Positions 40,977-48,157 are shown, counted from the stretch's first letter. The stretch is 64,000 bases of DNA from Alteromonadaceae bacterium (GCA_016765535.1 JAESPQ010000022.1:63707-127706), one strand, 5' to 3'. Notes: generated by a model not told the origin, from the sequence alone. Translations and numbers: made by a program.

Positions 40977-41060
40977 CTATAGGTTTTTAGCGAGGAAAAC
41001 GCCGACTATCAAGCCCGCAATACCTGCGGCGATGTTAGCCATTAATTCAACTGTTGTCAT
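40977..41060 (-). CDS. 27-residue single-helix membrane microprotein
   Basis: ATG at 41060 with GGA 4 bases upstream, stop TAG at 40977-40979. The translation (NIAAGIAGLIVGVFLAKN after a short start) is one membrane helix with small-residue faces. It overlaps the upstream gene by 14 bases and ends 10 bases before the next ATG. A second possible ATG is at 41042. Confidence 0.5.
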   Translation of the reverse strand: MTTVELMANIAAGIAGLIVGVFLAKNL

Positions 41061-41283
41061 CGGTTCCATGTTCGGCCTCCTCGTCTTCTGCGTCGATTGC
41101 TTCCACGACTGCTATCGCACAGTTGGGGGCACTCATTGGGTTGCTTTTGCCATGGCTGTATACGTCATCTAATAACAGGGTGTAACGGTGTAGCTTGGCT
41201 TCTAACTTCGCGACATATGCTCGGTTGGCTCGGGCGTTGCAGGTCGTACCGCAACACTCGTTTAGCCTTGATGGTTTAATCAT
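41047..41283 (-). CDS. Unknown small protein with Cys pair
   Basis: 78 residues: N-terminal ECCGTTCNARANRAYVAKLEAKLHRYTLLLDD suggests a cysteine cluster followed by a helix; the C-terminus is acidic. It overlaps the ParB-like stop by 8 bases. No family recognised. Confidence 0.6.
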   Translation of the reverse strand: MIKPSRLNECCGTTCNARANRAYVAKLEAKLHRYTLLLDDVYSHGKSNPMSAPNCAIAVVEAIDAEDEEAEHGTDDNS

Positions 41284-42061
41284 CTAAGTAAAGGTCAAGT
41301 AGTACGATTAGCGCGTCGCTCAGTAGTGCGCGGTCCATCGTTGCGATTAGCTCCATTGCTTGACGGCCGTGTGAAGGTTTGAAAGTCTTCAATACAACTT
41401 TAGTACTTTTGGCTTTGCTACCTTTGGGTGCTTCTTTGGCTACTTCTTTAGCGGCCTTAACTTTTTTAATGATCTTAGCCGGGGCTGCGTTACCACCTTT
41501 GCGGACTGCCTTGATTACTTCCGACGAACTAACGTTACCTGCTTTAACTTCTGCGATGACTTCATCACCCGCAGACAATAAGATTAAATGGTTGTCAACG
41601 TCCTTACGTGAACGGTGAACGGCTTCGGCTACTTCACCCTTTGTCATGCCTTGGTTAATCATACGTTGGTACGCCTGCGCTCGTTCTACGGGCTCTAACT
41701 GACGGCCTTGGCTTGACGTAATCATGAATGATAGTTCTTCGAGTTTTGACCCGGTGAATTCTTTCACTTCGAGGCGGGTACACTCGGCTTGCATTGCCGC
41801 TAAGTAACGGTGATGACCATCAATGATTTTAAACCCGTCTGGGGTGGTCTTAATCATGATATTCGGTAGCTGTGCGCCTGCTGCATAAGCTTTAGCTAAC
41901 TGGTCTACATGGTCTTGGTCGATGTCACGAACGTTAAAGCCTTCTTCAATGAAGATATGTTCCATTGGTACAAAGAAAGTCTTAGTTACTTTGATACCTA
42001 GGTCTTTGTCTTTAGCGTATGCAGAACCTACTGAGATGCCCGTTACTGTTGTGTTTGTCAT
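41276..42061 (-). CDS. ParB-like protein
   Basis: 261 residues. NVRD (43-46) and IIDGHHRYLAA (79-89) form the ParB/sulfiredoxin domain; residues about 108-165 (SSQGRQLEPVERAQAYQRMINQGMTKGEVAEAVHRSRKDVDNHLILL) are the ParB-type HTH; a Lys/Ala linker and a helical end follow. No ParA is encoded in the window, so it is more likely a phage regulator or DNA-organising protein than a partition factor. Strong promoter at 42108-42135. The iteron clusters are candidate binding sites. Confidence 0.85.
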   Translation of the reverse strand: MTNTTVTGISVGSAYAKDKDLGIKVTKTFFVPMEHIFIEEGFNVRDIDQDHVDQLAKAYAAGAQLPNIMIKTTPDGFKIIDGHHRYLAAMQAECTRLEVKEFTGSKLEELSFMITSSQGRQLEPVERAQAYQRMINQGMTKGEVAEAVHRSRKDVDNHLILLSAGDEVIAEVKAGNVSSSEVIKAVRKGGNAAPAKIIKKVKAAKEVAKEAPKGSKAKSTKVVLKTFKPSHGRQAMELIATMDRALLSDALIVLLDLYLDD

Positions 42062-42107
42062 GTGATACCCTTACTTGTTTGTGTGATGTTTCGTTCTTGA
42101 TAACTTA

Positions 42108-42135
42108 ACTATAGTAGACGTTTCCGATTGTGCAA
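42108..42135 (-). promoter_or_regulatory. Leftward promoter of the ParB-like gene
   Basis: AAATAAAA box, -35 TTGCAC, 16-bp spacer, -10 TATAGT followed by TAAGTTATC. Confidence 0.78.
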
Positions 42136-42138
42136 ATT

Positions 42139-42486
42139 TTATTTAATAAATTGGTAAAATTCTTTCATCGGGTACGACTTCTGTGTGATGTCGTAAATGG
42201 AGAACCAATCGTCACAGTGTGGAAGTTTCCCCTTGTTGAAGTCGCCAACCATTACTAGCAATTGTTCGAAGGATACTACTTCCTGTTCGCCTACACAGTC
42301 AGGGCCATTCATCGGGACGATAAGATATTCTTGCTGGGACAGTTCACGGTGTAACTTGCGACGCTTCTGCTCCATATCCATCACCATTTGTAACAGCTCC
42401 GTTGCGGTGTTGGGTTGTGGTGTGTCGCTGCCTGTAGAGGGGGTAGATTCGTTAGCGCAAAGAAAGAAATATAGTGGGTTTTTCAT
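42139..42486 (-). CDS. Unknown 115-residue protein
   Basis: Helical middle (TATELLQMVMDMEQKRRKLHRELSQQEYL) and a mixed end (HCDDWFSIYDITQKSYPMKEFYQFIK). Own promoter at 42522-42549. The last codons lie against the ParB promoter's AT box. No family recognised. Confidence 0.62.
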   Translation of the reverse strand: MKNPLYFFLCANESTPSTGSDTPQPNTATELLQMVMDMEQKRRKLHRELSQQEYLIVPMNGPDCVGEQEVVSFEQLLVMVGDFNKGKLPHCDDWFSIYDITQKSYPMKEFYQFIK

Positions 42487-42521
42487 GTTACCGCCTAGTG
42501 TGCTTTGTTGTTGATAACTTA

Positions 42522-42549
42522 ACTATAGTCGAGGGTTCCAATTGTGCAA
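42522..42549 (-). promoter_or_regulatory. Leftward promoter
   Basis: AAATAAAA box, -35 TTGCAC, 16-bp spacer, -10 TATAGT, then TAAGTTATCA. Nearly identical to the ParB promoter over 45 bases. Confidence 0.78.
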
Positions 42550-42552
42550 ATT

Positions 42553-42777
42553 TTATTTTCCTCCTCTCTGGATTATCTCAAGAATCATTGCGCCATTTCG
42601 TAGTCGTACCCCTCGCGGTATGCTCTCGGCGGTGTAGTGGTGGAAATGGATACTTATAGGGAATGGATACCACCCGAATATTCTCACGAACGACGTGGAC
42701 TTGTCCCGGCGTACCAACTCGGCGTTATACTTCCGGCCGTGGTAGAACGATGTAACGCTGTACGTTCTAGACATCAT
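42553..42777 (-). CDS. Small beta-rich protein
   Basis: 74 residues from ATG-ATG at 42777, with AAGGAT just upstream inside the preceding gene; a longer frame lacks a ribosome-binding site. The core (SVTSFYHGRKYNAELVRRDKSTSFVRIFGWYPFPISIHFHHYTAES) resembles the repeated module of the large protein at 50049-51215. Overlaps the upstream gene by 11 bases. Confidence 0.6.
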   Translation of the reverse strand: MMSRTYSVTSFYHGRKYNAELVRRDKSTSFVRIFGWYPFPISIHFHHYTAESIPRGVRLRNGAMILEIIQRGGK

Positions 42778-43030
42778 CGCCATCCTTACACGTCGGGCAA
42801 CATACACCCACTTGGTCGTCGTCGTGTGCTATACACCAATTGCGGCGGAGTACTGCCTCTTCTGCGGCTTCTTCCACGGTGCTAGTGATGATACTTATTT
42901 GGAAACGGCACCACGAACACGACCACACGAATTCAGTTACCACATCGTCCGCGAACTCGCTAGCGTGGTTGTCTAGGTCTGCGTACCAGTTCTTACACTT
43001 CTTTAAAACTTTCCCGTTTGGTCCCGGCAT
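42767..43030 (-). CDS. Zinc-ribbon-like small protein
   Basis: 87 residues with CSWC (about 38-41) and a second cluster CCPTC near the end (about 78-82), plus Cys66, enough for one zinc site. Six tandem copies of the 22-bp repeat lie directly upstream of its start, so it is the best candidate for control through them. No promoter of the common class precedes it. Confidence 0.65.
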   Translation of the reverse strand: MPGPNGKVLKKCKNWYADLDNHASEFADDVVTEFVWSCSWCRFQISIITSTVEEAAEEAVLRRNWCIAHDDDQVGVCCPTCKDGDDV

Positions 43031-43043
43031 AATCTTGTCCTCA

Positions 43044-43188
43044 TTTCAAAAAATACATACGGCCGACGTTTCAAAAAATACATACGGCCGAGTTTCAAAA
43101 AATACATACGGCCGGGTTTTCAAAAAATACATACGGCCGACTTTCAAAAAATACATACGGCCGGGTTTTCAAAAAATACATACGGCCG
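43044..43188. repeat. Six tandem 22-bp repeats (TTTCAAAAAATACATACGGCCG)
   Basis: Copies start at 43044, 43069, 43093, 43118, 43142 and 43167: spacing alternates 25 and 24 bp with short GC-rich spacers. The unit is written here in the top strand and reads CGGCCGTATGTATTTTTTGAAA on the gene's strand. Two shorter copies occur at 38472-38518. Spacers of only 2-3 bp rule out a CRISPR array. Confidence 0.95.
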
Positions 43189-43205
43189 ACTTTTTATGTC
43201 ATTTT

Positions 43206-43329
43206 GCTAAGTCATTGATATTTGCTAAGTCATTGATTTTAGGTCATTTGAGCTAAGTCATTGATTTTAGGTCATTTTCGCTAAGTCATTGATTGTTGCT
43301 AAGTCATTGATATTAGCTAAGTCCTTGAT
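43206..43329. repeat. Six iteron-like repeats (GCTAAGTCATTGAT)
   Basis: Copies start at 43206, 43224, 43252, 43280, 43298 and 43316 (the last with one change, GTCC). Partial TTAGGTCATT units fill the wider gaps. The 12-mer TAAGTCATTGAT also occurs, in both orientations, in 51.6-52.4 kb. The array fills the gap between the 22-bp repeats and the stop of the gene at 43338. Confidence 0.9.
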
Positions 43330-43337
43330 TCTAAAGC

Positions 43338-43736
43338 CTAACGCCCTAGAGCCGCAAAGGTCGCACCGCGGCCGATAATCTGATAAATGTCTTCTATTTC
43401 AAGGGTTATGAGGTTCTTTATCGCTAGTCGAAGCCTAACGTTCTCTAGCTGTGCGCGGTACATCTGCGACGCTGTGCCCATGGTGTGCCATTCTTGCCCC
43501 GTGTAGCTGTGCTGGGACGTCACCCGGGCAAGGAACGCGGCGTAATCTGCCTGCGACTCTAGCGCGGCCCCGGCTTGTAGTTCGTCCATAATCAGGCGGG
43601 CGGCTAGACATTGCGCTTCGGTGTACATAGGGCAGTCTAAACGGGCCGCTGGGGCGCTTTGTTCTTTAGCGACCCCAGTGCTTAGGGTGGTAGCTTTAAA
43701 CGGCGCTATGGGCTTTCTAGGGGGTGTATATTTCAT
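43338..43736 (-). CDS. Unknown helical protein
   Basis: 132 residues from the ATG at 43736 (GAGG 8 bases upstream); a longer frame reads through AT-rich repeat DNA. Proline/Lys N-terminus (KYTPPRKPIAPFKATTL) and three helices (LAARLIMDELQAGAALESQADYAAFLARV ... YRAQLENVRLRLAIKNLITLEIEDIYQII). No family recognised. Confidence 0.65.
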   Translation of the reverse strand: MKYTPPRKPIAPFKATTLSTGVAKEQSAPAARLDCPMYTEAQCLAARLIMDELQAGAALESQADYAAFLARVTSQHSYTGQEWHTMGTASQMYRAQLENVRLRLAIKNLITLEIEDIYQIIGRGATFAALGR

Positions 43737-44062
43737 TGTGTATGCCTCGTTTCGGTTTGTTGGGTGTACTACTGCCAAAGGAGCCACAGAGGCCCCCAGA
43801 TTAAAATTAGAATTGTGCGCCATACAGGGCAAAAAATACCGCCCGGGCAATTTACTAGCCGCGTTTAAATCTTGCGGGCTTTTGAGTTTTGAAAATATCA
43901 ATTTTATAGGGTGAAAAAATCGTTCCCAGAAAATTACTAGGTCGGAAAAATTCACCCCAGAAAATTACTATCTCGGAAAAATTCACCCCGGGCTTTTACT
44001 AGGGTGAAAATTTTCATTTTTAGAGCTGTCTAGGGCCTATGATAGCACCCCTGATAATCGAC
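43737..44062. other. 326-base intergenic region with 31-bp direct repeats
   Basis: Two 31-bp units (CCAGAAAATTACTA ... CGGAAAAATTCACC) start at 43926 and 43957, with a degenerate third unit at the left (43908-43925) and an inverted copy to the right: TTCACCC at 43983 pairs with GGGTGAA at 44003. No gene or standard promoter is visible. Confidence 0.75.
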
Positions 44063-44494
44063 CTATAGGTAGGTGTGTTGCTTTGCTATATCGGTTATAA
44101 ATATGACGTCTTGACCATCGTGTCGGGAACCGCTCGCGCATTTGGGCGCAGTGTCGCAACCTTCACCCAATTGGAACGCACACCCGGCGCATTGATCTAT
44201 GACGTTGGCGGGGTCTTGGCGCTTGGATAAGTCCACGGGAACCACTAAGGCTATAACACCATTAGCAATCGTGTAACGTGGTTTTTGGTGGCTCTCTAGC
44301 GGCGTTAATAAATAGACCTGCTCATAGCTAAAAAACCATGTTGTCGATACTCTCGCGAGTGTGCCGACCGGGTGCGGAAACGTTACAAGGAATCCGCCCG
44401 CGTCGGGCTTGTGGTCGCCGTATAGTGTCGCGCCCTCCCATGTGCTAGAGAATGAAAAATTGCTTTTGAGTAGTATTAATCGTTGCTTAGACAT
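44063..44494 (-). CDS. Small protein with C-terminal Cys cluster
   Basis: 143 residues. The N-terminal part is beta-rich; the end has CAGCAFQLGEGCDTAPKC (about 107-124), a four-cysteine cluster common in small phage proteins and likely to bind zinc. CGGAGTA ribosome-binding site as in its neighbours. Function unknown. Confidence 0.65.
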   Translation of the reverse strand: MSKQRLILLKSNFSFSSTWEGATLYGDHKPDAGGFLVTFPHPVGTLARVSTTWFFSYEQVYLLTPLESHQKPRYTIANGVIALVVPVDLSKRQDPANVIDQCAGCAFQLGEGCDTAPKCASGSRHDGQDVIFITDIAKQHTYL

Positions 44495-44566
44495 AATGCG
44501 GTACTCCGTTGTGGTGTGCTTATACCAGCAAAGGCCCCAAAAAGGAGCTATGCGGGGCGTTCTCTG

Positions 44567-44881
44567 TTAATCCTGTTGATAGTGTGTGTACATGGCGTTG
44601 TCGTGTATCTGCGCGTTGTAGTGGGCTAGCGTGTGAATCGCCGCGATTGCTTCCGAGTCTTCGAAGGTTGCCACAATGGCCGACTCGTTAAGCGTGATAA
44701 TCTTGCCCGGGGCGGTCGGTTTAAATGCCTCCTCGATTAAGTAGGTGGTCCGCCTGTGCTCTATCATCACAGATACGGTGCGGAGTTCTTTAAATATCCA
44801 GAAGCCGCGGCTAGCTGTGCGGGTTTCCATTGTGTACCCGCGGACCGTTGACGCTTTTATATTCCGTGTGAGTATTGGCAT
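44567..44881 (-). CDS. Unknown small protein
   Basis: 104 residues from the ATG at 44881 with AGGGGG just upstream. Beta-rich (ASRGFWIFKELRTVSVMIEHRRTTYLIEEAFKPTAPGKIITL) and a helical end (SEAIAAIHTLAHYNAQIHDNAM). Eight bases after the microgene at 44890-45030. No family recognised. Confidence 0.62.
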   Translation of the reverse strand: MPILTRNIKASTVRGYTMETRTASRGFWIFKELRTVSVMIEHRRTTYLIEEAFKPTAPGKIITLNESAIVATFEDSEAIAAIHTLAHYNAQIHDNAMYTHYQQD

Positions 44882-44889
44882 GTAACCCC

Positions 44890-45030
44890 CTAGCCCATAG
44901 AAGCCGCAAGATTTAAAATAGTGTATTGAACGTTGCCGATTAATTCGAAAGCTACATAACAAATAGTTGCTAATGCTACGCCTAATTTTACTAGTGTTTC
45001 GCCTGTTAATTCTTGGATGAATGTAAACAT
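44890..45030 (-). CDS. 46-residue membrane microprotein
   Basis: ATG at 45030 with AAGGAT 9 bases upstream, stop TAG at 44890-44892. One membrane helix (TLVKLGVALATICYVAFEL) in the middle, short polar ends. It follows directly on the promoter at 45074-45101 and so is the first gene of its transcript. Function unknown. Confidence 0.65.
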   Translation of the reverse strand: MFTFIQELTGETLVKLGVALATICYVAFELIGNVQYTILNLAASMG

Positions 45031-45073
45031 AATTTGTTATCCTTGTTTGAGTGTGGTTTGCCTTACACAACTA

Positions 45074-45101
45074 AGAATAGTACACGGTCGGCAAACCGCA
45101 A
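45074..45101 (-). promoter_or_regulatory. Leftward promoter, cassette variant
   Basis: -35 TTGCGG, 16-bp spacer, -10 TATTCT, then leader TTAGTTGTGTAAGGCAAAC, which it shares with the promoter at 51260-51287. Confidence 0.68.
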
Positions 45102-45114
45102 ACATTATTTAAAA

Positions 45115-45603
45115 TTAAATCATACAATGCCCGGGAGGCTTGAGACTAAACTCCGCATAGCGTCCGACCACGTCGCCGGATGTTGGGCCCGGGTCAACGT
45201 CGTGGACCACTCGCAAAAGTTCCACCGTGGGGGCGTCGCATAGGCTGTGTTCTAGTTCCATTAAATCCCAAAGGCGGGCAATGGTCGCCAATTGGTTATA
45301 GGTCCACCGTTCGCCCTTTGGCAGGCTGTCCACATAGGCGGTTAACTCCGCGTTCATAGATGAAAGGCGGCTTACTAACTCCGCTTGTGTTTGGTCGCAG
45401 GGGTGGAGCTGTCCGGGGTGGAATGGTCCCGGGTCTATCTCCGACACGCTGCCCGCATCCAGTACAAAACCGGGGACCTCTTCCGAGTCTTGCCCATACG
45501 GCGCACCCAACGCGGGCGACATACCACAAGCGCGGCGGCCTGTTACGTGGTGGGGGATATGTCCGGCTAAAGCTGTGCTATAAAAATCTTGTTGATTATT
45601 CAT
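45115..45603 (-). CDS. Unknown 162-residue protein
   Basis: Start at the ATG 45603 with GGAGAG upstream; a longer frame overlaps the previous gene. N-terminal part is low-complexity (Gly/Pro), C-terminal part helical (QAELVSRLSSMNAELTAYVDSLPKGERWTYNQLATIARLWDLMELEHSL). No family recognised. Confidence 0.62.
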   Translation of the reverse strand: MNNQQDFYSTALAGHIPHHVTGRRACGMSPALGAPYGQDSEEVPGFVLDAGSVSEIDPGPFHPGQLHPCDQTQAELVSRLSSMNAELTAYVDSLPKGERWTYNQLATIARLWDLMELEHSLCDAPTVELLRVVHDVDPGPTSGDVVGRYAEFSLKPPGHCMI

Positions 45604-45628
45604 GTTTTGACTCTCCGATGTGTTGCGG

Positions 45629-45898
45629 TTATTGCTCATTAAAAAATTGTTCGTGGCTGTTAATCTCGCGACGTAAAGCGCGGGCGCTGGGGCAATCAAT
45701 TATAACTAAATCACCCTCGCAATATGAATATAACTGATTGTCGCCGCGGTTCACGTAGCAGGCCGTTAAACCATCATCATAGATTCTTTCGTGTGCGGCG
45801 TTGGCGTTGGTGAACCCTATAAAATGGTCGTGGCTGGGGCAATGTGAACGCTGTATAAGTGCGCCCGCTTTTGTGTGTTCAATGTTAGCTTTTAACAT
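45629..45898 (-). CDS. Unknown small protein
   Basis: 89 residues, beta-rich with three cysteines (ALIQRSHCPSHDHFIGFTNANAAHERIYDDGLTACYVNRGDNQLYSYCEGDLVIIDC). Its start overlaps the next stop by 7 bases. No family recognised. Confidence 0.6.
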   Translation of the reverse strand: MLKANIEHTKAGALIQRSHCPSHDHFIGFTNANAAHERIYDDGLTACYVNRGDNQLYSYCEGDLVIIDCPSARALRREINSHEQFFNEQ

Positions 45899-46209
45899 GG
45901 TGATGCCTCCGCGTCGAATGTATCAGTGATGTGATTTAGCATGTATACAGAGTTGTGACAGTGGCGGCACGGTATCCAATAATTAAGGCTACCGACTACG
46001 AGCCCGCCGCCCTCGATTAATTGGTGTATAGCGTTTGTGTTCCCGGCTGGGTGGAACGGTTCGACACCGTCAAAGCTAAGTAACGCGCCGCAATCAACAT
46101 CTAGTAACGCGGCATGTTTAAGATTTGAATCTGGATAATAGACTAGCACGGCCTTGTAGGTTTGAACGTTTGGCGCTGCGCGTTGCGTGATGGCTGGTAA
46201 TGTTTTCAT
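45892..46209 (-). CDS. Unknown small protein with CRHC motif
   Basis: 105 residues: VQTYKAVLVYYPDSNLKHAALLDVDCGALLSFDGVEPFHPAGNTNAI, then YWIPCRHCHNSVY. The CxxCH pair could bind metal with Cys26 or similar. No family recognised. Confidence 0.6.
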   Translation of the reverse strand: MKTLPAITQRAAPNVQTYKAVLVYYPDSNLKHAALLDVDCGALLSFDGVEPFHPAGNTNAIHQLIEGGGLVVGSLNYWIPCRHCHNSVYMLNHITDTFDAEASPC

Positions 46210-46270
46210 GTGGGCGAATCCTTGAATGATTTAAAAGAGTTTAACAGCGGGCCACTGGGGCCCAAATTAG

Positions 46271-46540
46271 CTAGCTTTTATCGCCAACTTTACGCCCTAG
46301 GTAATAGGCAAAACCATCATTTAATTTACCAATCAATACGCGGGGTGTTTCGGCACAGTCTAGGCACGAAACCATATACCATTTTTTATCGGCTTCAACG
46401 CGCATTAGGTCCACAGCATGATACCCGTTGCGGCTTCCGTATTGGTAGCGGTAATCGCTGCCAGATTGAACTAGCTCTAGGTTTACTTCTTGGATTTCTG
46501 CGCGTAAATTTGTAACGGTGGTGCGGCTAAATGATGACAT
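46271..46540 (-). CDS. Small protein, paralogue of the next gene
   Basis: 89 residues. SSFSRTTVTNLRAE at the start and SDYRYQYGSRNGYHAVDLMRVEADKKWYMVSC align with the gene product of 46658-46861 (SSIFRATFTTV; SEVSRYGCRGVTLEHVGHSQYIAKEGDSIVV). CGGAGTA ribosome-binding site. Function unknown. Confidence 0.62.
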   Translation of the reverse strand: MSSFSRTTVTNLRAEIQEVNLELVQSGSDYRYQYGSRNGYHAVDLMRVEADKKWYMVSCLDCAETPRVLIGKLNDGFAYYLGRKVGDKS

Positions 46541-46581
46541 AATTTAATACTCCGTGGTGGTGGTTTGGTCTTACACTTTTA

Positions 46582-46609
46582 AATATAGTCTGCTTTTCCG
46601 AGAGTGCAA
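46582..46609 (-). promoter_or_regulatory. Leftward promoter
   Basis: AAATAAAG box, -35 TTGCAC, 16-bp spacer, -10 TATATT. Confidence 0.68.
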
Positions 46610-46657
46610 ACTTTATTTGAAAATGACCCGGTAACGTCCCCCGGGCCGGGTGTGGAA

Positions 46658-46861
46658 CTAGCCGCCTACGACGACAATCGAATCACCTTCTTTCGCGATG
46701 TACTGACTGTGTCCAACATGTTCTAGCGTAACCCCGCGGCAACCGTAGCGGCTAACCTCGCTATCTGCTTCTACTTGTACCGCCTCTTCTGTGCCAATGT
46801 AAATAGTTTCGTTTTGATTGCCGTTAACGGTGGTAAACGTTGCTCTGAATATTGAAGACAT
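46658..46861 (-). CDS. Small protein, paralogue of the previous gene
   Basis: 67 residues, beta-rich, related to 46271-46540 by the N-terminal SSxFRAT and the RYGCRGVTLEHV segment. CGGAGTA ribosome-binding site. It lies about 50 bases upstream of the promoter at 46582-46609 and so belongs to a separate transcript. Function unknown. Confidence 0.6.
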   Translation of the reverse strand: MSSIFRATFTTVNGNQNETIYIGTEEAVQVEADSEVSRYGCRGVTLEHVGHSQYIAKEGDSIVVVGG

Positions 46862-46876
46862 AATTTAGTACTCCGA

Positions 46877-47230
46877 TTAATTTAATTGAACTAGTAAAGC
46901 GTTTAATTCTGCGCGTACTCGTGGCGGTGTGGTCGATTGCATAACGAGATATACTAGCGCGTCGCGTTGGCTTGTGCTGACTCGCACAGACGTAAAGCGG
47001 GCGAATGTTGGCACGACTTCGGAGTCTATAAAATCGTAGTTAGCCGCGTTGGTGATAGCGTTGTTAACGTACTCGGTTTTCGTGTCGTAACGTGCGCCGC
47101 GTTGCTCGGTTTCTTTGGTGCGGTTATTCATAATCACATAAGACCAAATAGAACCCCAGCGAACAATTAAAAATGATTCGGTGGCCGATTGTGCAACTAA
47201 TACTTTAGCGTCAAAGTCTGAAATAATCAT
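46877..47230 (-). CDS. Unknown 117-residue protein
   Basis: N-terminal beta part (SDFDAKVLVAQSATESFLIVRWGSIWSYVIMNN), then helices (TKTEYVNNAITNAANYDFIDS ... SQRDALVYLVMQSTTPPRVRAELNALLVQL). CGGAGTA ribosome-binding site and the cassette promoter at 47275-47302. No family recognised. Confidence 0.62.
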   Translation of the reverse strand: MIISDFDAKVLVAQSATESFLIVRWGSIWSYVIMNNRTKETEQRGARYDTKTEYVNNAITNAANYDFIDSEVVPTFARFTSVRVSTSQRDALVYLVMQSTTPPRVRAELNALLVQLN

Positions 47231-47274
47231 AGGGTGGTACTCCGTTTAATTGATGATATTTGCCTAACAATTTA

Positions 47275-47302
47275 AGTATAGGTGATGATTCCAGAACCAC
47301 CA
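47275..47302 (-). promoter_or_regulatory. Leftward cassette promoter 1
   Basis: -35 TGGTGG, 16-bp spacer, -10 TATACT, then the 22-base leader TACTTAAATTGTTAGGCAAA repeated in four places (47259-47280 here). Confidence 0.7.
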
Positions 47303-47315
47303 CCCGGTAACGCAA

Positions 47316-47609
47316 TTAAACTATAAAATTAATATTGTGGGCTGGGGTCATAAAGTGTTGTTGCATTTGGAACACTGGACACCGGGCCCCGTGGAACTCA
47401 CGACCGCCCCAAACGTTCACGGGCTGCAATGTTAGAGGGTCGCGGCCTTTTACCACGTACACGGCGCGGGCTGTGGCGTCTAAGCCCTCGCAGTACATAA
47501 ACGCTGCGCCATGTGTGGCAAAGTACGTCGATTCGTAACCGTTATCATATGTTTTTTCGCCTTGATGTAACACAACGTATTTAACGGTAAATTTAGCTAA
47601 TTTTGGCAT
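47316..47609 (-). CDS. Unknown 97-residue protein
   Basis: ATG at 47609 with AAGGGG upstream; a longer frame overlaps the preceding gene. KFTVKYVVLHQGEKTYDNGYESTYFATHGAAFMYCEGLDATARAVYVVKGRDPLTLQ reads as a beta-sheet with a connecting helix. No family recognised. Confidence 0.62.
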   Translation of the reverse strand: MPKLAKFTVKYVVLHQGEKTYDNGYESTYFATHGAAFMYCEGLDATARAVYVVKGRDPLTLQPVNVWGGREFHGARCPVFQMQQHFMTPAHNINFIV

Positions 47610-47665
47610 GGTGTGCCCCTTGTATGATTTGGATAGTGTGGACCCTTCCGGGCCCATGGTGCCAA

Positions 47666-48085
47666 TTATGCGCGGCGGTCTTGAATCTGTGCGTAGAACC
47701 CATTTGCTACCCATGACCCGGCTTTGAAGGTGATTAGCGAACCATCATTAAAATCGACTGTTAACCCGACTATGTCAATGCTTGCGACCTCACGAATAAA
47801 CATGTTAACGAGACATTCAAAAGCAACTTCTTTCGTAACACAGTAGCCCATAACACCCTTAACAGTTTGACCGTGGAAAAAGTCATAAGCGGCCTGTGCT
47901 GTGTTCGGTGTGTCTAGCACTTCGACGTTGTAGCTTTTCCAGATTGAACCGCCCGCGGTGTGGAGGTCTAGCGTTTCGCCTTCGTCGGTTGTGCTTGCGA
48001 TGCCGTGGAATTTAATAGTTTTGATTGCGCCAGTATGAAGATTTTTGATAGTTGCGCCGACTGGGTAAAGGTTATGTATTAGCAT
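47666..48085 (-). CDS. Unknown 139-residue protein
   Basis: Beta-rich N-terminal half (YPVGATIKNLHTGAIKTIKFHGIASTTDEGETLDLHTAGGSIW) and helix (TAQAAYDFFHGQTVKGVMGYCVTKEVAFECLVNMFIREV), then strands. CGGAGTA ribosome-binding site; cassette promoter 2 upstream. No family recognised. Confidence 0.65.
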   Translation of the reverse strand: MLIHNLYPVGATIKNLHTGAIKTIKFHGIASTTDEGETLDLHTAGGSIWKSYNVEVLDTPNTAQAAYDFFHGQTVKGVMGYCVTKEVAFECLVNMFIREVASIDIVGLTVDFNDGSLITFKAGSWVANGFYAQIQDRRA

Positions 48086-48129
48086 GGGTAGTACTCCGAT
48101 TTGATTGATGTTGTTTGCCTAACAATTTA

Positions 48130-48157
48130 AGTATAGGCGATGTTTCCAGAACCGCCA
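48130..48157 (-). promoter_or_regulatory. Leftward cassette promoter 2
   Basis: -35 TGGCGG, 16-bp spacer, -10 TATACT, with the common 22-base leader (48114-48135). Confidence 0.72.

Noticed and set aside
41276..42061. Plasmid or prophage partition system
   Set aside because: ParB-like protein only; no ParA, no integrase, no repressor and no plasmid replication initiator in the window, so a phage-plasmid is not supported.
43044..43188. CRISPR-like array
   Set aside because: The repeat units are 22 bp but spacers are only 2-3 bp and not unique. There are no cas genes. It fits an operator or iteron array.
42840..43256. + strand frame through the 22-bp repeats
   Set aside because: The translation only repeats the DNA units (KKYIRP, KNTYGR, KIHTAD) in three successive frames; no ribosome-binding site; it opposes a supported gene.
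43737..43955. N-terminal extension of the gene ending at 43338
   Set aside because: The extension reads through repeat-rich AT DNA. The ATG at 43736 has GAGG at the right spacing.
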